A stretch of 64,000 nt of DNA from Paractinoplanes aksuensis (lineage in GTDB: Bacteria; Actinomycetota; Actinomycetes; Mycobacteriales; Micromonosporaceae). Below the pieces are notes generated by a model. That model searched no databases, was not told where the DNA came from, and worked only from the letters and a program-made list of their open reading frames with translations. Made by a program: the position numbers and the translations under genes. Where the stretch lies: contig NZ_JAMYJR010000018.1 of assembly GCF_024137025.1 (NCBI RefSeq), positions 62,001 through 126,000 on the forward strand, given 5' to 3'. Shown here in pieces: positions 56,180 to 64,000 of the stretch (positions are counted from its first letter, which is position 1; each line of letters opens with the position of its first letter).

Positions 56180-58638
56180 CCCCCCACACCCCCGCTCACA
56201 AGGCCCCGGCGCCCAACACCCCGCCGCCGATGCCGAGCAGCCGGCAGCGCACCCGCGGCCGCGGCCCGGTCCGGCGCCGTCTGCTCCCCCGCCCCCGCGT
56301 GCTGCTCGGCACCCTGCTGGTGTTCGTCTTCGTGGCCGTCCTGGTCGTCCAGGCCTACGTGAACGCCGAGTTCAAGGGCGACCACGTCGAGACCGAGGTC
56401 GGCGACAACGTGACCGTCCCGGCCGAGGTTCTCAACGGCGGCCCGGTCATCAACACGACCGGCGGTCAGGAGAGCACCAGCCGCATGCCGGCCAAGACCA
56501 TCGCCCTCACGTTCGACGACGGCCCGGATCCGACGTGGACGCCGCGGGTTCTCGACGTGCTCAAGAAGCACGACGCGCACGGCACGTTCTTCGTGGTCGG
56601 CTCCGAGGTGTCCCGGCATCCGGCCCTGGCCAAGCGGGTCACCGACGAGGGCAACGAGCTCGGCCTGCACACCTTCACCCACCCCAACCTGCAGCTGCTC
56701 GCCCCCTGGCGGCGCACCCTGGAGCTGTCGCAGACCCAGGTCGCTATCGCCCGGGCCACCGGCGTGCACACCAACCTGGCCCGCTTCCCGTACTCGTCGA
56801 AGAACGCCGCGATCGACGACGAGAACTGGAAGATCATCAAGAACGCGGGGCGGCAGGGCTACCTGGTCGTCGTGAACGACACCGACAGCCAGGACTGGCA
56901 GCGGCCCGGCGTCGGGCAGATCGTCAAGAACGCGACCCCGGCCGGTGAGGCCTCGGCCGTCATCCTGTTCCACGACGCCGGCGGCGACCGGCAGCAGACC
57001 GTCGACGCGCTCAACCAGTTCATCCCGATGATGAAGGCGCGGGGCTATTCGTTCACGACGGTCACCGAGGGCCTCAACCGCACGATCGAACAAAGCAACA
57101 CGGCCGCGGCGAAGGGGGCCGAGCCCGTACCGAAGCTGGCCGAGAATCCGGAGGCCGCCGGCAGCGACGTCTGGCGCGGCAGCGCGGTGATCTGGACCGT
57201 GCGGGTGGCCGACGGTCTGGTGTGGGTGATCGCCATCCTGTTCCTCGTCGTCGGTGCGCTCACCATCGGCCGTACGGCGTTGTTGCTGTTGCTGGCGACC
57301 CGGCACACCCGGCAGCGCCGCAAGCCCGGCTGGAGCTGGGGTCCGGTCGTGACCGAGCCGGTGTCGGTGATCGTGCCCGCCTACAACGAGAAGGAGGGCA
57401 TCGAGGCCGCGGTGCAGTCGCTGGCCGGCGGCGACTACCCGCACATCGAGGTGGTGGTGGTCGACGACGGCTCCACCGACGGCACGGCCGCCCTGGTCGA
57501 GCAGATGCGACTGCCCAACGTGCGGGTCGTCCGCGTGCCCAACGGCGGCAAGTCGAACGCCCTCAACACCGGCATCGCGCTGGCCCGGCACGACCTCATC
57601 GTCACGGTCGACGGCGACACGATCTTCGAACCGGACTCGATCCGCAAGCTCGTGCAGCCGTTCGCCGACCCGACGGTGGGCGCGATCGCCGGCAACGTGA
57701 AGGTCGGCAACCGCGAGAAGATGGTCGCGGCCTGGCAGCACATCGAGTACGTGATCGGCTTCAACCTGGACCGCCGCCTGTACGAGGTGCTCGGCATCAT
57801 GCCGACCGTGCCCGGCGCGATCGGCGCGTTCCGCCGCGAGGCGCTGGCCCAGGTCGGCGGGATCAGCGACGAGACGCTGGCCGAGGACACCGACGTCACG
57901 ATCGCGATGCTGCGGGCGGGCTGGCGGGTGGTCTACACCGAGGACGCGAAGGCGTGGACCGAGGCGCCGGCCACTCTGGAGCAGCTCTACCGCCAGCGTT
58001 ACCGCTGGAGCTACGGCACCATGCAGGCGATGTGGAAGCACCGCCGGGCGCTGTTCGACAAGGGCCCGTCGGGTCGCTTCGGGCGGATCGGCCTGCCCTT
58101 CCTGGCCCTGTTCGGCGTGGCCCTGCCGATGCTGGCCCCGGTGGTCGACATCATGCTGCTGTACGGCCTGGTCTTCTGGGAGCTCGAGGAGACCGTGGTG
58201 GCCTGGCTGGGCATGCTCGCCCTGCAGCTGTTCACCGCGGCGGTGGCGTTCCGCTTCGACAAGGAATCGCTCAAGCCGCTGTGGCGGTTGCCGTTGCAGC
58301 AGTTCGCCTACCGGCAACTGATGTATCTGGTGCTGATGCAGTCGGCGACCACGGCCCTGACCGGCGGCCGGCTGCGGTGGCACAAGCTGCACCGGGCCGG
58401 GCTGGGCCCGCGGTCGGCCACGGTGCCGCCGCCCCCGCCCATGCCCGAGGTCGCGCCCGTCATCGACACCTGGCCGTCGACCCTGGGCCAGGGCCGGCCC
58501 GACCTGCACCCGGCGGCGGGCCGCGCGGTCGCCCGTCCGGCCGTACCGACCCAGACCGTCCGCGACCTGAACCCCGAGGACCTTCCGTCAGCCGGCTCGC
58601 CCCCGGGTGGCGGCTCCGGCCCGGTCTACACCGGGTAA
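56176..58638 (+). CDS. NodB deacetylase-GT2 polysaccharide synthase fusion
   Basis: Bifunctional membrane enzyme of 820 aa. After an N-terminal helix, an extracytoplasmic NodB-type deacetylase (residues ~105-310) has TFDDGPDP, HTFTHPNL and RFPYSSKN. A second helix (~345) leads to a cytoplasmic processive GT2 synthase with VIVPAYNEKEG, VVDDGSTDG, TVDGDTIFEPD, ETLAEDTDV and the product-binding QRYRW, followed by membrane helices. This suggests synthesis, export and de-N-acetylation of a beta-linked (GlcNAc-type) polymer. GTG 56176 overlaps the upstream stop. Confidence 0.92.
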   Translation: MTPHTPAHKAPAPNTPPPMPSSRQRTRGRGPVRRRLLPRPRVLLGTLLVFVFVAVLVVQAYVNAEFKGDHVETEVGDNVTVPAEVLNGGPVINTTGGQESTSRMPAKTIALTFDDGPDPTWTPRVLDVLKKHDAHGTFFVVGSEVSRHPALAKRVTDEGNELGLHTFTHPNLQLLAPWRRTLELSQTQVAIARATGVHTNLARFPYSSKNAAIDDENWKIIKNAGRQGYLVVVNDTDSQDWQRPGVGQIVKNATPAGEASAVILFHDAGGDRQQTVDALNQFIPMMKARGYSFTTVTEGLNRTIEQSNTAAAKGAEPVPKLAENPEAAGSDVWRGSAVIWTVRVADGLVWVIAILFLVVGALTIGRTALLLLLATRHTRQRRKPGWSWGPVVTEPVSVIVPAYNEKEGIEAAVQSLAGGDYPHIEVVVVDDGSTDGTAALVEQMRLPNVRVVRVPNGGKSNALNTGIALARHDLIVTVDGDTIFEPDSIRKLVQPFADPTVGAIAGNVKVGNREKMVAAWQHIEYVIGFNLDRRLYEVLGIMPTVPGAIGAFRREALAQVGGISDETLAEDTDVTIAMLRAGWRVVYTEDAKAWTEAPATLEQLYRQRYRWSYGTMQAMWKHRRALFDKGPSGRFGRIGLPFLALFGVALPMLAPVVDIMLLYGLVFWELEETVVAWLGMLALQLFTAAVAFRFDKESLKPLWRLPLQQFAYRQLMYLVLMQSATTALTGGRLRWHKLHRAGLGPRSATVPPPPPMPEVAPVIDTWPSTLGQGRPDLHPAAGRAVARPAVPTQTVRDLNPEDLPSAGSPPGGGSGPVYTG

Positions 58639-58642
58639 TGCG

Positions 58643-58689
58643 TCGGCCCGCGCCTCGCTCGAACTGCAGCCGAGCGAGGCGCGGGCCGA
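58643..58689. terminator. Bidirectional terminator hairpin
   Basis: A perfect 19-bp stem with a 9-nt loop lies between the convergent genes ending at 58638 and 58696. It should end transcription in both directions. Confidence 0.85.
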
Positions 58690-58695
58690 TGTGTC

Positions 58696-59940
58696 CTACG
58701 CCGCGATCAGGTCGTCGAGCATCGCGGCCGGGTTCAGGTCGGCCGACGGGAACACCACGTGCAACGAGGTGCCGTCACCGGGCCGGTCCGACAGCGCCAC
58801 GGTCGCGTGATGCGCGTCCAGGATCTTCTTGGCCACGGCCAGACCGCGGTCGGGCCCGGGCACGGTGGCCGGGTTGGCGATCGCGCCGTAGTACAGGTGC
58901 GGGAACAGCTCGGGTCGCATCCCGTCCGGCAGGTCCATGTCGTCGAGGCGCACCGCCGGGCCCGACTCGATGTCGGTGCCGACCCGCACCCGCCCACCCG
59001 ACGGCGTGTACTTCACCGCGGCGAACAGCAGATGGGTGAGCACCTGCTCGAGTCGTACGGGATCGGCGATGATCGGCAGCGTGGGCCCGTCGGCCTGGTT
59101 GAGGATCCAGATCTGTTTGGTGGCGGCGATCGGGCGCACCGCCTCGACCGCGCGCCGGGTGATGCGGGTGAGGTCGATCTGGCGCATGTGCAGGCTCTCG
59201 GCCCCGAAGCCGGTCTCGGCCATCTCGGTCAGGTGGTGCAGCAGGTCGGTGAAACCGCGGATGTGCCCAGCGGTAGCCCGCGCGACCTGATCGGCCAGGT
59301 CGGCGTCGTGCCGGCCGGTCCGGCCCAGCTTCTCGAGGTACGCCGCGACCACCCGCAGCGGCGCCCGCAGATCCCCGCCGATCAGCCCGGCCAGGTCGTC
59401 CTTGCGCCGTTCCAGCTCCTGCAGCCGGGCCGTGGTATTGGCCAGCGCGACCGCGTGCCGTCGCAACTCCATCTGCGAGGTCACCTGCCGGGCCAGCGCG
59501 CGCAGGGCCTGCAGTTGCTCGATGTCGAGCCGGCGCGGCTGATCGTCGACCACGCACAGCGTGCCCAGCGCGAAGCCGTCGGTGGTGACCAGCGGCGCCC
59601 CGGCGTAGAAGCGGATGCCGTTGGCGCAGTCGACCTGCGGGTTGTCGGCGAACCGCGGGTCCTTGGTCGCGTCGGGCACGACGAGCAGGTCCCGGCCGAG
59701 GATCGCGTGGGCGCAGAACGAGATCTCGCGGTCGGTGTCGGTCTCGTCCAGGCCGACCCGGGCCTTGAACCACTGCCGGTCCATGTCGACCAACGTCACC
59801 AGCGACATCGGGGTGCCGCACACGTTCGATGCGAGCGCGACGATGTCGTCGAAGTCCTGTTCCGGCGCGCTGTCGAGAATGTCGAGGGCGTACAGCGCCG
59901 CGAGCCGGTCGGTCTCGTTGTCGGGAAGGGGAGCTTTCAT
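58696..59940 (-). CDS. GAF-domain histidine kinase homologue lacking the phospho-acceptor His
   Basis: Cytosolic protein of 414 aa. Residues ~25-165 form a GAF sensor (FDDIVALASNVCGTPMSLVT, REISFCAHAIL, FALGTLCVVDD). The dimerisation helix reads LAGLIGGDLRAPLRV where kinases have SHELRTPL, so the phosphorylated His is replaced by Gly. The ATPase N box is also altered (VLTHLLFAAVKYTP instead of N..NA.KYTP). It probably does not autophosphorylate. ATG 59940 follows GGAGGT by about 7 nt. No response regulator is adjacent. Confidence 0.88.
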   Translation of the reverse strand: MKAPLPDNETDRLAALYALDILDSAPEQDFDDIVALASNVCGTPMSLVTLVDMDRQWFKARVGLDETDTDREISFCAHAILGRDLLVVPDATKDPRFADNPQVDCANGIRFYAGAPLVTTDGFALGTLCVVDDQPRRLDIEQLQALRALARQVTSQMELRRHAVALANTTARLQELERRKDDLAGLIGGDLRAPLRVVAAYLEKLGRTGRHDADLADQVARATAGHIRGFTDLLHHLTEMAETGFGAESLHMRQIDLTRITRRAVEAVRPIAATKQIWILNQADGPTLPIIADPVRLEQVLTHLLFAAVKYTPSGGRVRVGTDIESGPAVRLDDMDLPDGMRPELFPHLYYGAIANPATVPGPDRGLAVAKKILDAHHATVALSDRPGDGTSLHVVFPSADLNPAAMLDDLIAA

Positions 59941-60010
59941 GAGGCACCTCCGAAGGCTTGCTTCAGAGGTACCACACGAAAGTAGCAATACCGACTTTTG
60001 GTACGGGCCC

Positions 60011-60880
60011 TCAGGCGGTCAGCGAGCCCGCCGGGCGCCACTGCTTCAACGGCTGGGTCGCCACCGGCCAGCCCAGGTGGGTGCGCAGCTCTTCCGGGGT
60101 GCACAGGATGTCGGCGCCCAGCTCGACCTCGGCCACCTTGCGGGCCGCGATCGGGTCGGGGTCGTAGCCGTACACCTCGGGCCACTGACGCCGCAGCCGG
60201 GGCTCGCCGCCGAACGTCGGGTCGGCGTTCTCGAGCACCATCGGGTCGCCGTAGACCGCGCCCTGGGCGCCGGCCAGCAGGCCGTACCAGATCGCGCTGC
60301 ACAACCGGTTGGACACGACCCGCTTGTGACGGCGCAGCTCGGCCAGCTGGCGGACCAGGAAGTCACGGTCGTGGTCGCGCCACCAGAAGCCGCGGTAGCC
60401 GTGGCAGATGACCCGGAAGCCGGCCTTCTCGTACAGCCGGCGGATCGCCTTGACCTTGTGCTCGTTCCAGTACAGGCAGACCGTCAGCGGGCCGGTCTCG
60501 TGCGCCTTGATCTCGTCGATCAGCCGCTGGTGGTCACCCATGACCTCCTGCCCCTCCCAGCCGTGGAAGGGGTAGAAGATGGTGCCGTCGCGCTTCGACT
60601 CGTCGACCGGCGTCTCGTCCATCTCGAGCAGATAGGCGAAGGGCGAGCCGACCGCGATGACGTCGCGCCGGCCCTGCGACCAGGCCCGGCGGCGCAGCTG
60701 GTCGGACCAGACCAGCAGGCGGCTGCCGTCGACGAACGGGACACCGGGGGCCATGCCGTCGCCGATGTTCCACCCGTGCTGCAGGTAGCCCTGCATGCGC
60801 GGCGGGTGCATCCAATCGTCCAGCTGGGCGTAACGGGCAAGCAGGTGAGCGTGACCGTAGTAGTAGTTGGCGTGGTGCAT
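60011..60880 (-). CDS. Unknown protein, possible glycan-biosynthesis enzyme
   Basis: Soluble protein of 289 aa that I cannot assign firmly. It has Tyr/Trp/His-rich segments (MHHANYYYGHAHLLARY, MQGYLQHGWNIGDGM), GSPFAYLLEMDET, YEKAGFRVICHGYRG and NRLCSAIWYGLLAGA. The QHGW stretch and the pattern VVSNRLCSAIWYGLLAG...VYGDP resemble surface-polysaccharide GT-B-type proteins, which is a weak hint. It is divergent from the aldo/keto reductase and SDR genes. ATG 60880; alternatives exist. Confidence 0.7.
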   Translation of the reverse strand: MHHANYYYGHAHLLARYAQLDDWMHPPRMQGYLQHGWNIGDGMAPGVPFVDGSRLLVWSDQLRRRAWSQGRRDVIAVGSPFAYLLEMDETPVDESKRDGTIFYPFHGWEGQEVMGDHQRLIDEIKAHETGPLTVCLYWNEHKVKAIRRLYEKAGFRVICHGYRGFWWRDHDRDFLVRQLAELRRHKRVVSNRLCSAIWYGLLAGAQGAVYGDPMVLENADPTFGGEPRLRRQWPEVYGYDPDPIAARKVAEVELGADILCTPEELRTHLGWPVATQPLKQWRPAGSLTA

Positions 60881-60983
60881 ACCCTCATCCAGACAGCGCA
60901 GCGGTGGGCGATACGTTCAAGCCGTTCGGCGAGCGATTGTACCGATCCGAAGAGACCACCAACCAACGGCGTGAGGGCAACTG

Positions 60984-61880
60984 ATGAATGACCAGGCGGG
61001 GCCGGTCGTACCGGTCCGGGCGCGGGGCGCCTACCGCCAGTCGGCGCTGGTTCTCGGCACGGCTCAGCTCGGCGGGGCGTACGGCATAGCCAACCGCACC
61101 GGAATGCCGGACGACGACGCGACCGCGCGCATGCTGACCGCGGCCCGCGACCTCGGCGTCACCCACGTCGACACGGCCCGGGCCTACGGCGACAGCGAGC
61201 GCCGGCTCGGGGCCGCTCTGCCCGGCCTCGACCTGAACGTCATCACCAAGATCGGCCCCGGCGCTTCCGTGGGCGAGAGCCTGGCCACCAGCCGGGAGGC
61301 GCTGGGGATCACCGGCCCGCTGACCGTCCTGCTGCACCGCGCGGCCGACGTCCCCGCCGGGTGGGCTGACCTGCGGCAGCGCCTCGCCACGGGCGAAGCC
61401 GACCGCATCGGGGTCTCGGTGCAGTCCCCCGACGAGCTGCGCCAGGTGCTGACGCTGCCCGACCTCGGCTACATCCAGCTGCCGTGCAACATCCTCGACA
61501 AGCGGTGGCACTTTGAGGGCGATTTTTCCGACATAGTGGTCACCGTGCGGAGCGCCTATCTTCAAGGCCTCCTCGCCGCCGGCCGCGATGTGACCTGGCC
61601 GCACCTGCCCGACGCCGAGCGCGACGCCGTCGTCGCCACCCTCGACCGCCTGGCCGCCGAGTTCGGCCGCGAGGACCGTACGGATCTCTGCCTGGCCTAT
61701 CTGCTCTCCCTGCCCTGGGTGACCTCGCTGGTGGTCGGGGCCGAGACCGAGGACCAACTGCGCCGCAACACCGACCTGATCAGCCGCAAGCCGCTGACCG
61801 ACGCCGAACGGGAGCACGCGCTGGCCGCGCTGCCCGAGATGCCGGTGCAGCTGCTCGACCCGAGCCGGTGGAACTCATGA
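60984..61880 (+). CDS. Aldo/keto reductase
   Basis: NADPH-dependent oxidoreductase of 298 aa. The AKR catalytic tetrad is visible: VDTARAYGDSE (Asp, Tyr), VITKIG (Lys) and VLLHRA (His), with LVLGTAQLGGAYGIAN at the N-terminus, a pattern often seen in AKRs of sugar or nonulosonic acid clusters. ATG 60984 follows GAGGG by about 7 nt. Its stop overlaps the SDR start (ATGA). Substrate is unknown; a sugar is plausible given the neighbours. Confidence 0.88.
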   Translation: MNDQAGPVVPVRARGAYRQSALVLGTAQLGGAYGIANRTGMPDDDATARMLTAARDLGVTHVDTARAYGDSERRLGAALPGLDLNVITKIGPGASVGESLATSREALGITGPLTVLLHRAADVPAGWADLRQRLATGEADRIGVSVQSPDELRQVLTLPDLGYIQLPCNILDKRWHFEGDFSDIVVTVRSAYLQGLLAAGRDVTWPHLPDAERDAVVATLDRLAAEFGREDRTDLCLAYLLSLPWVTSLVVGAETEDQLRRNTDLISRKPLTDAEREHALAALPEMPVQLLDPSRWNS

Positions 61881-62662
61881 TGACCCTGGAAGACCTTTTC
61901 GGCCTGCGCGGACGGGTGGCCGTGGTGACCGGCGCGACCGGCCGGCTGGGCCAGGTCATGGCCGAGGCGCTGGCCGCCGCCGGGGCGACGACGTATCTGG
62001 TCGGCCGCGATCAGGGCCGGCTGGAAGCGCTGGCCGACAAGCTGGGCCCCAGCTGCCACGCCGCCCGCTGCGACGTCACGGTCGACGAGGACGTGGCCGC
62101 CCTCGGGGCCCGGCTGCATGAGGACCATGGCCGGCTGGACGTGCTCGTGCACAACGCGCACGTCGGCCAGGGCGGCTCCCTGCGCAACGCCAAGCCGTCC
62201 GACTACCTGGCCGCGGCCGATCTCGCGCTGGGTGCCCTCCAACGCCTGCTCGACGCGACCCGCGACCTGCTCGAGGCCGCCTCCTCGGACAGCTCGCCGT
62301 CGGTCATCACCGTGGCTTCCATGTACGGCGTGGTCAGCCCGAAGCCGCACCTGTACGACAATCCCGAGGCCGGCAACCCGCCCTACTACGGCGCCGTCAA
62401 GGCCGGATTGGTGCAACTCACCCGGTACGCGGCGGTCGAACTCGGGCCGGCCGGCATCCGCGTCAACTGCGTGACCCCCGGCCCGTTCCCGGGCGACGGC
62501 GGCGACCCGGCCCTGCTGGCCCGCCTCGCCCAGCAAACGCCCATGGGCCGCGTCGGCGACTCGGCCGAGATCGCCACGACGGTGCTTTACCTGGCTTCGC
62601 CACGCTCCAGCTACACCACCGGCGCCAACATCGTCGTGGACGGCGGCTGGACCATCTGGTGA
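61877..62662 (+). CDS. Short-chain dehydrogenase/reductase
   Basis: NAD(P)-dependent SDR of 261 aa. It has the cofactor loop VTGATGRLGQ, VHNAHVG, the catalytic Ser in TVASMYGV, YYGAVKAG (Tyr, Lys) and VNCVTPGP, ending IVVDGGWTIW. The long insert between Ser and Tyr (SPKPHLYDNPEAGNPPYYG) is typical of SDRs in glycan or flagellin-sugar clusters. ATG 61877 overlaps the AKR stop by 4 nt, so the pair is co-translated and probably acts in sequence. Confidence 0.88.
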   Translation: MMTLEDLFGLRGRVAVVTGATGRLGQVMAEALAAAGATTYLVGRDQGRLEALADKLGPSCHAARCDVTVDEDVAALGARLHEDHGRLDVLVHNAHVGQGGSLRNAKPSDYLAAADLALGALQRLLDATRDLLEAASSDSSPSVITVASMYGVVSPKPHLYDNPEAGNPPYYGAVKAGLVQLTRYAAVELGPAGIRVNCVTPGPFPGDGGDPALLARLAQQTPMGRVGDSAEIATTVLYLASPRSSYTTGANIVVDGGWTIW

Positions 62663-62696
62663 CCTGATCCGCGTCGACCGCTGCCTGCTCGCCCTT

Positions 62697-63566
62697 TCAG
62701 GCCGCCGCGTTCTTCCGCTCCCGCAGCCGCACGAACACGAGCATGGCGATGTTGACCGCTCCGAGAATCAGCACGGCCGCATCACCGGTGTCGGTCGACC
62801 GGTCGATGGAGAACGGCTCCCCGTCCGACATGAGCGTGTTGACGCTGGTGAACAGGACGTTGTTGGCGACGTGGAACGCGACCGGCGCCTCGATCCCACC
62901 GCTCATGATCGCCATCAGCCCGGTCGAGGCGCTGATGAACGCGTAGTACCCGAACAACCAGGGATCCGAAGACCCGTGCAGCAGCGCGAACCCGAGGCTC
63001 GACACCACGAGACCGAGCACCAGAGCCGGGCGAACCGCACGCACCCACGACGCGGCGGCCGGCAAAGCGGCGCTGTGGAACATCAACTCCTCACCGAGCG
63101 CCTGCAGCGGCGTGGTCAGCAAAGTCAGCACCAGAATGACGACCGTCGTGCCGGACACCCCGAAAGCGATCCACCCCGGAGAGTCCGGGGCGACCAGCGC
63201 CACCACCCCGATCCCGACGGCCACCAGCACCGCGGCGCCAACCAGATACTCCCCCAGCCGACGCCGGTCGAAGACCCGCGGCGAACTGATCAGCCGACGC
63301 CAGGGCACCCCGGCCAGCCGAGCCAGCAGCAGAATCGCCACCACACCGGCGGCAATGGTGGCCAGGTTCACGGCCAGAAAATTCAACGGCGTCAGGGTCG
63401 CCGACATCGGGTCATCGCTGCCCTCGATGACCCCGACCAGCTGATACCCCAGAACCTGAAACACCAGCAACGCCACCGGCGGCACAAGAACGACCAGAAG
63501 CGGCTTCCACCAGCTCATACGCAGATGCGCGCCAAAGGGCCGCGCATCGTCAGGGACTGCGCCCAT
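62697..63566 (-). CDS. CPBP-family intramembrane protease homologue
   Basis: Membrane protein of 289 aa with about eight hydrophobic helices and the CPBP (Abi/Rce1-like) core. Motif 1 is GEELMFHSA (the usual EExxxR has His for Arg), motif 2 FALLHGS, motif 3 FHVANN. ATG 63566 follows AAGGA by 7 nt; an upstream frame to 63593 lacks a site. CPBP proteins process prenylated or other membrane peptides, or confer bacteriocin immunity. The Arg-to-His change leaves activity uncertain. Confidence 0.83.
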   Translation of the reverse strand: MGAVPDDARPFGAHLRMSWWKPLLVVLVPPVALLVFQVLGYQLVGVIEGSDDPMSATLTPLNFLAVNLATIAAGVVAILLLARLAGVPWRRLISSPRVFDRRRLGEYLVGAAVLVAVGIGVVALVAPDSPGWIAFGVSGTTVVILVLTLLTTPLQALGEELMFHSAALPAAASWVRAVRPALVLGLVVSSLGFALLHGSSDPWLFGYYAFISASTGLMAIMSGGIEAPVAFHVANNVLFTSVNTLMSDGEPFSIDRSTDTGDAAVLILGAVNIAMLVFVRLRERKNAAA

Positions 63567-63684
63567 CAAGATTTCCTTAGGACTCGAGGACAATGCCTCG
63601 CGAGTGGAAACCCTGTTCCCAGGCCAGGGTCAAGCGGCTCAGCTGACTCCCACGATCCGAAGGTGCCCTTCACACTCAATAGGT

Positions 63685-63908
63685 CGCAACGCGGGCTTCA
63701 GGACACTCGACCCGAGCAACCACCCACCACCCACCACCCACCAACCGCAACAGACCGCAACGCGGGGCTTCAGGGCACTCGACCCGAGCAACCACCCACC
63801 ACCCGCAACAGACCGCAACGCGGGGCTTCAGGGGCACTCGGCCCGAGCAACCACCCACCAACCGCAACAGACCGCAACGCGGGGTTTCAGGGGGCTCGGC
63901 CCCCTGAG
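63685..63908. repeat. Tandem repeat, 3.5 copies of ~60 bp
   Basis: Units beginning CGCAACGCGGG start at 63685, 63756, 63814 and 63873 (spacings 71, 58, 59). Each continues GCTTCAGGG, then a small CTCG-N3-CGAG dyad and CCACC microrepeats. The first unit is longer because of extra CACC copies. The fourth ends in a full hairpin. Not coding in any frame I trust. Confidence 0.8.
63888..63906 (-). terminator. Hairpin downstream of the partial tRNA
   Basis: CAGGGGGC-TCG-GCCCCCTG, a perfect 8-bp stem, lies 59 bases past the 3' end of the tRNA read on the minus strand and probably ends its transcript. Confidence 0.55.
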
Positions 63909-63965
63909 CAGAAATGCGAAACGGCCCCCGGTTCGCGCTTACCGCGAACAGAGAGCCGCCAGACG

Positions 63966-64000
63966 TGGAGCTGTGGGGATTTGAACCCCAGACCCCCTCG
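63966..64000 (-). tRNA. Partial tRNA (3' half), identity unknown
   Basis: On the minus strand a T-arm (TGGGG TTCAAAT CCCCA), an acceptor 3' strand CAGCTCC and discriminator A are visible; CCA is not encoded. The anticodon lies beyond base 64000, so the amino acid cannot be assigned. Confidence 0.85.

Noticed and set aside
55279..58509. 1,076-codon open frame on the minus strand opposite the polysaccharide genes
   Set aside because: It mirrors the third-position bias of the plus-strand genes, gives Arg/Gly/His-rich sequence without domains, and lies antisense to two well-supported proteins.
63685..63908. CRISPR array
   Set aside because: Units are tandem copies with no unique spacers, spacing is irregular (71, 58, 59), and no cas genes are nearby.
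63604..63984. 126-codon frame through the tandem repeats
   Set aside because: It only translates the repeats into Pro/Thr/His-rich copies and runs into the partial tRNA.

Overview
This 64 kb window is chromosomal DNA from a high-GC actinobacterium. The evidence is near-universal G/C at third codon positions, frequent GTG and TTG starts, ATGA/GTGA stop-start overlaps, apparently leaderless promoters, and actinobacterial families (SCO4848-type membrane protein, DUF4383, RlmA-like methyltransferase, Pmt-type protein mannosyltransferase). Gene content and order fit Micromonosporaceae, possibly Actinoplanes-like; this is inference, because no rRNA or species marker is present. I see no prophage, insertion sequence or CRISPR array.

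Layout. 1-12.1 kb: the edge of a NIT-domain sensor kinase, then nucleoside salvage. A BMP-type lipoprotein, an ABC ATPase and two permeases feed cytidine deaminase and thymidine phosphorylase in one leftward operon; adenosine deaminase lies just beyond. 12.3-17.4 kb: small membrane and hypothetical genes, a TetR/membrane-protein divergon with two matching operators, YihY, a 2H phosphoesterase and trpS. 17.5-19.8 kb: galE-galK and a small acidic ORF. 19.8-28.2 kb: a complete arabinan/arabinoside operon (GH51, importer without its ATPase, two GH43 enzymes) under a LacI repressor, with matching operators at both promoters. 28.3-34.2 kb: a STAS-HATPase protein, cysN-cysD-cysQ, and a polyprenyl-phosphate sugar transferase. 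34.3-38.9 kb: housekeeping block pth, rplY, prs, glmU and tRNA-Gln. 39-41.5 kb: small accessory genes, one apparently frameshifted, a TetR regulator, and tandem DUF4383 genes. 41.5-54.8 kb: the conserved block ABC-F, ispE, rsmA, tatD, metG, rsmI, pmt, interrupted by unfamiliar genes and lacking rpfB between tatD and rsmA. 54.8-58.7 kb: an AT-rich island before a two-gene surface-polysaccharide locus (membrane-anchored Pro/Thr/Gly-rich protein, NodB deacetylase fused to a GT2 synthase). 58.7-63.6 kb: a degenerate GAF histidine kinase, a probable glycan-modification group (unknown protein, aldo/keto reductase, SDR) and a CPBP membrane protease. The window ends in a terminator-like tandem repeat and a partial tRNA.

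The most interesting observations are: a 25-codon micro-ORF with a strong Shine-Dalgarno that bridges rsmA and ispE by 4-nt overlaps at both ends; the LacI operator that covers an abf promoter which appears to make leaderless mRNA; a cytidine deaminase with an extra ~100-residue C-terminal domain; an ABC ATPase whose only sensible start is CTG; the AT-rich island at the polysaccharide locus; and a histidine kinase lacking its phospho-acceptor histidine.
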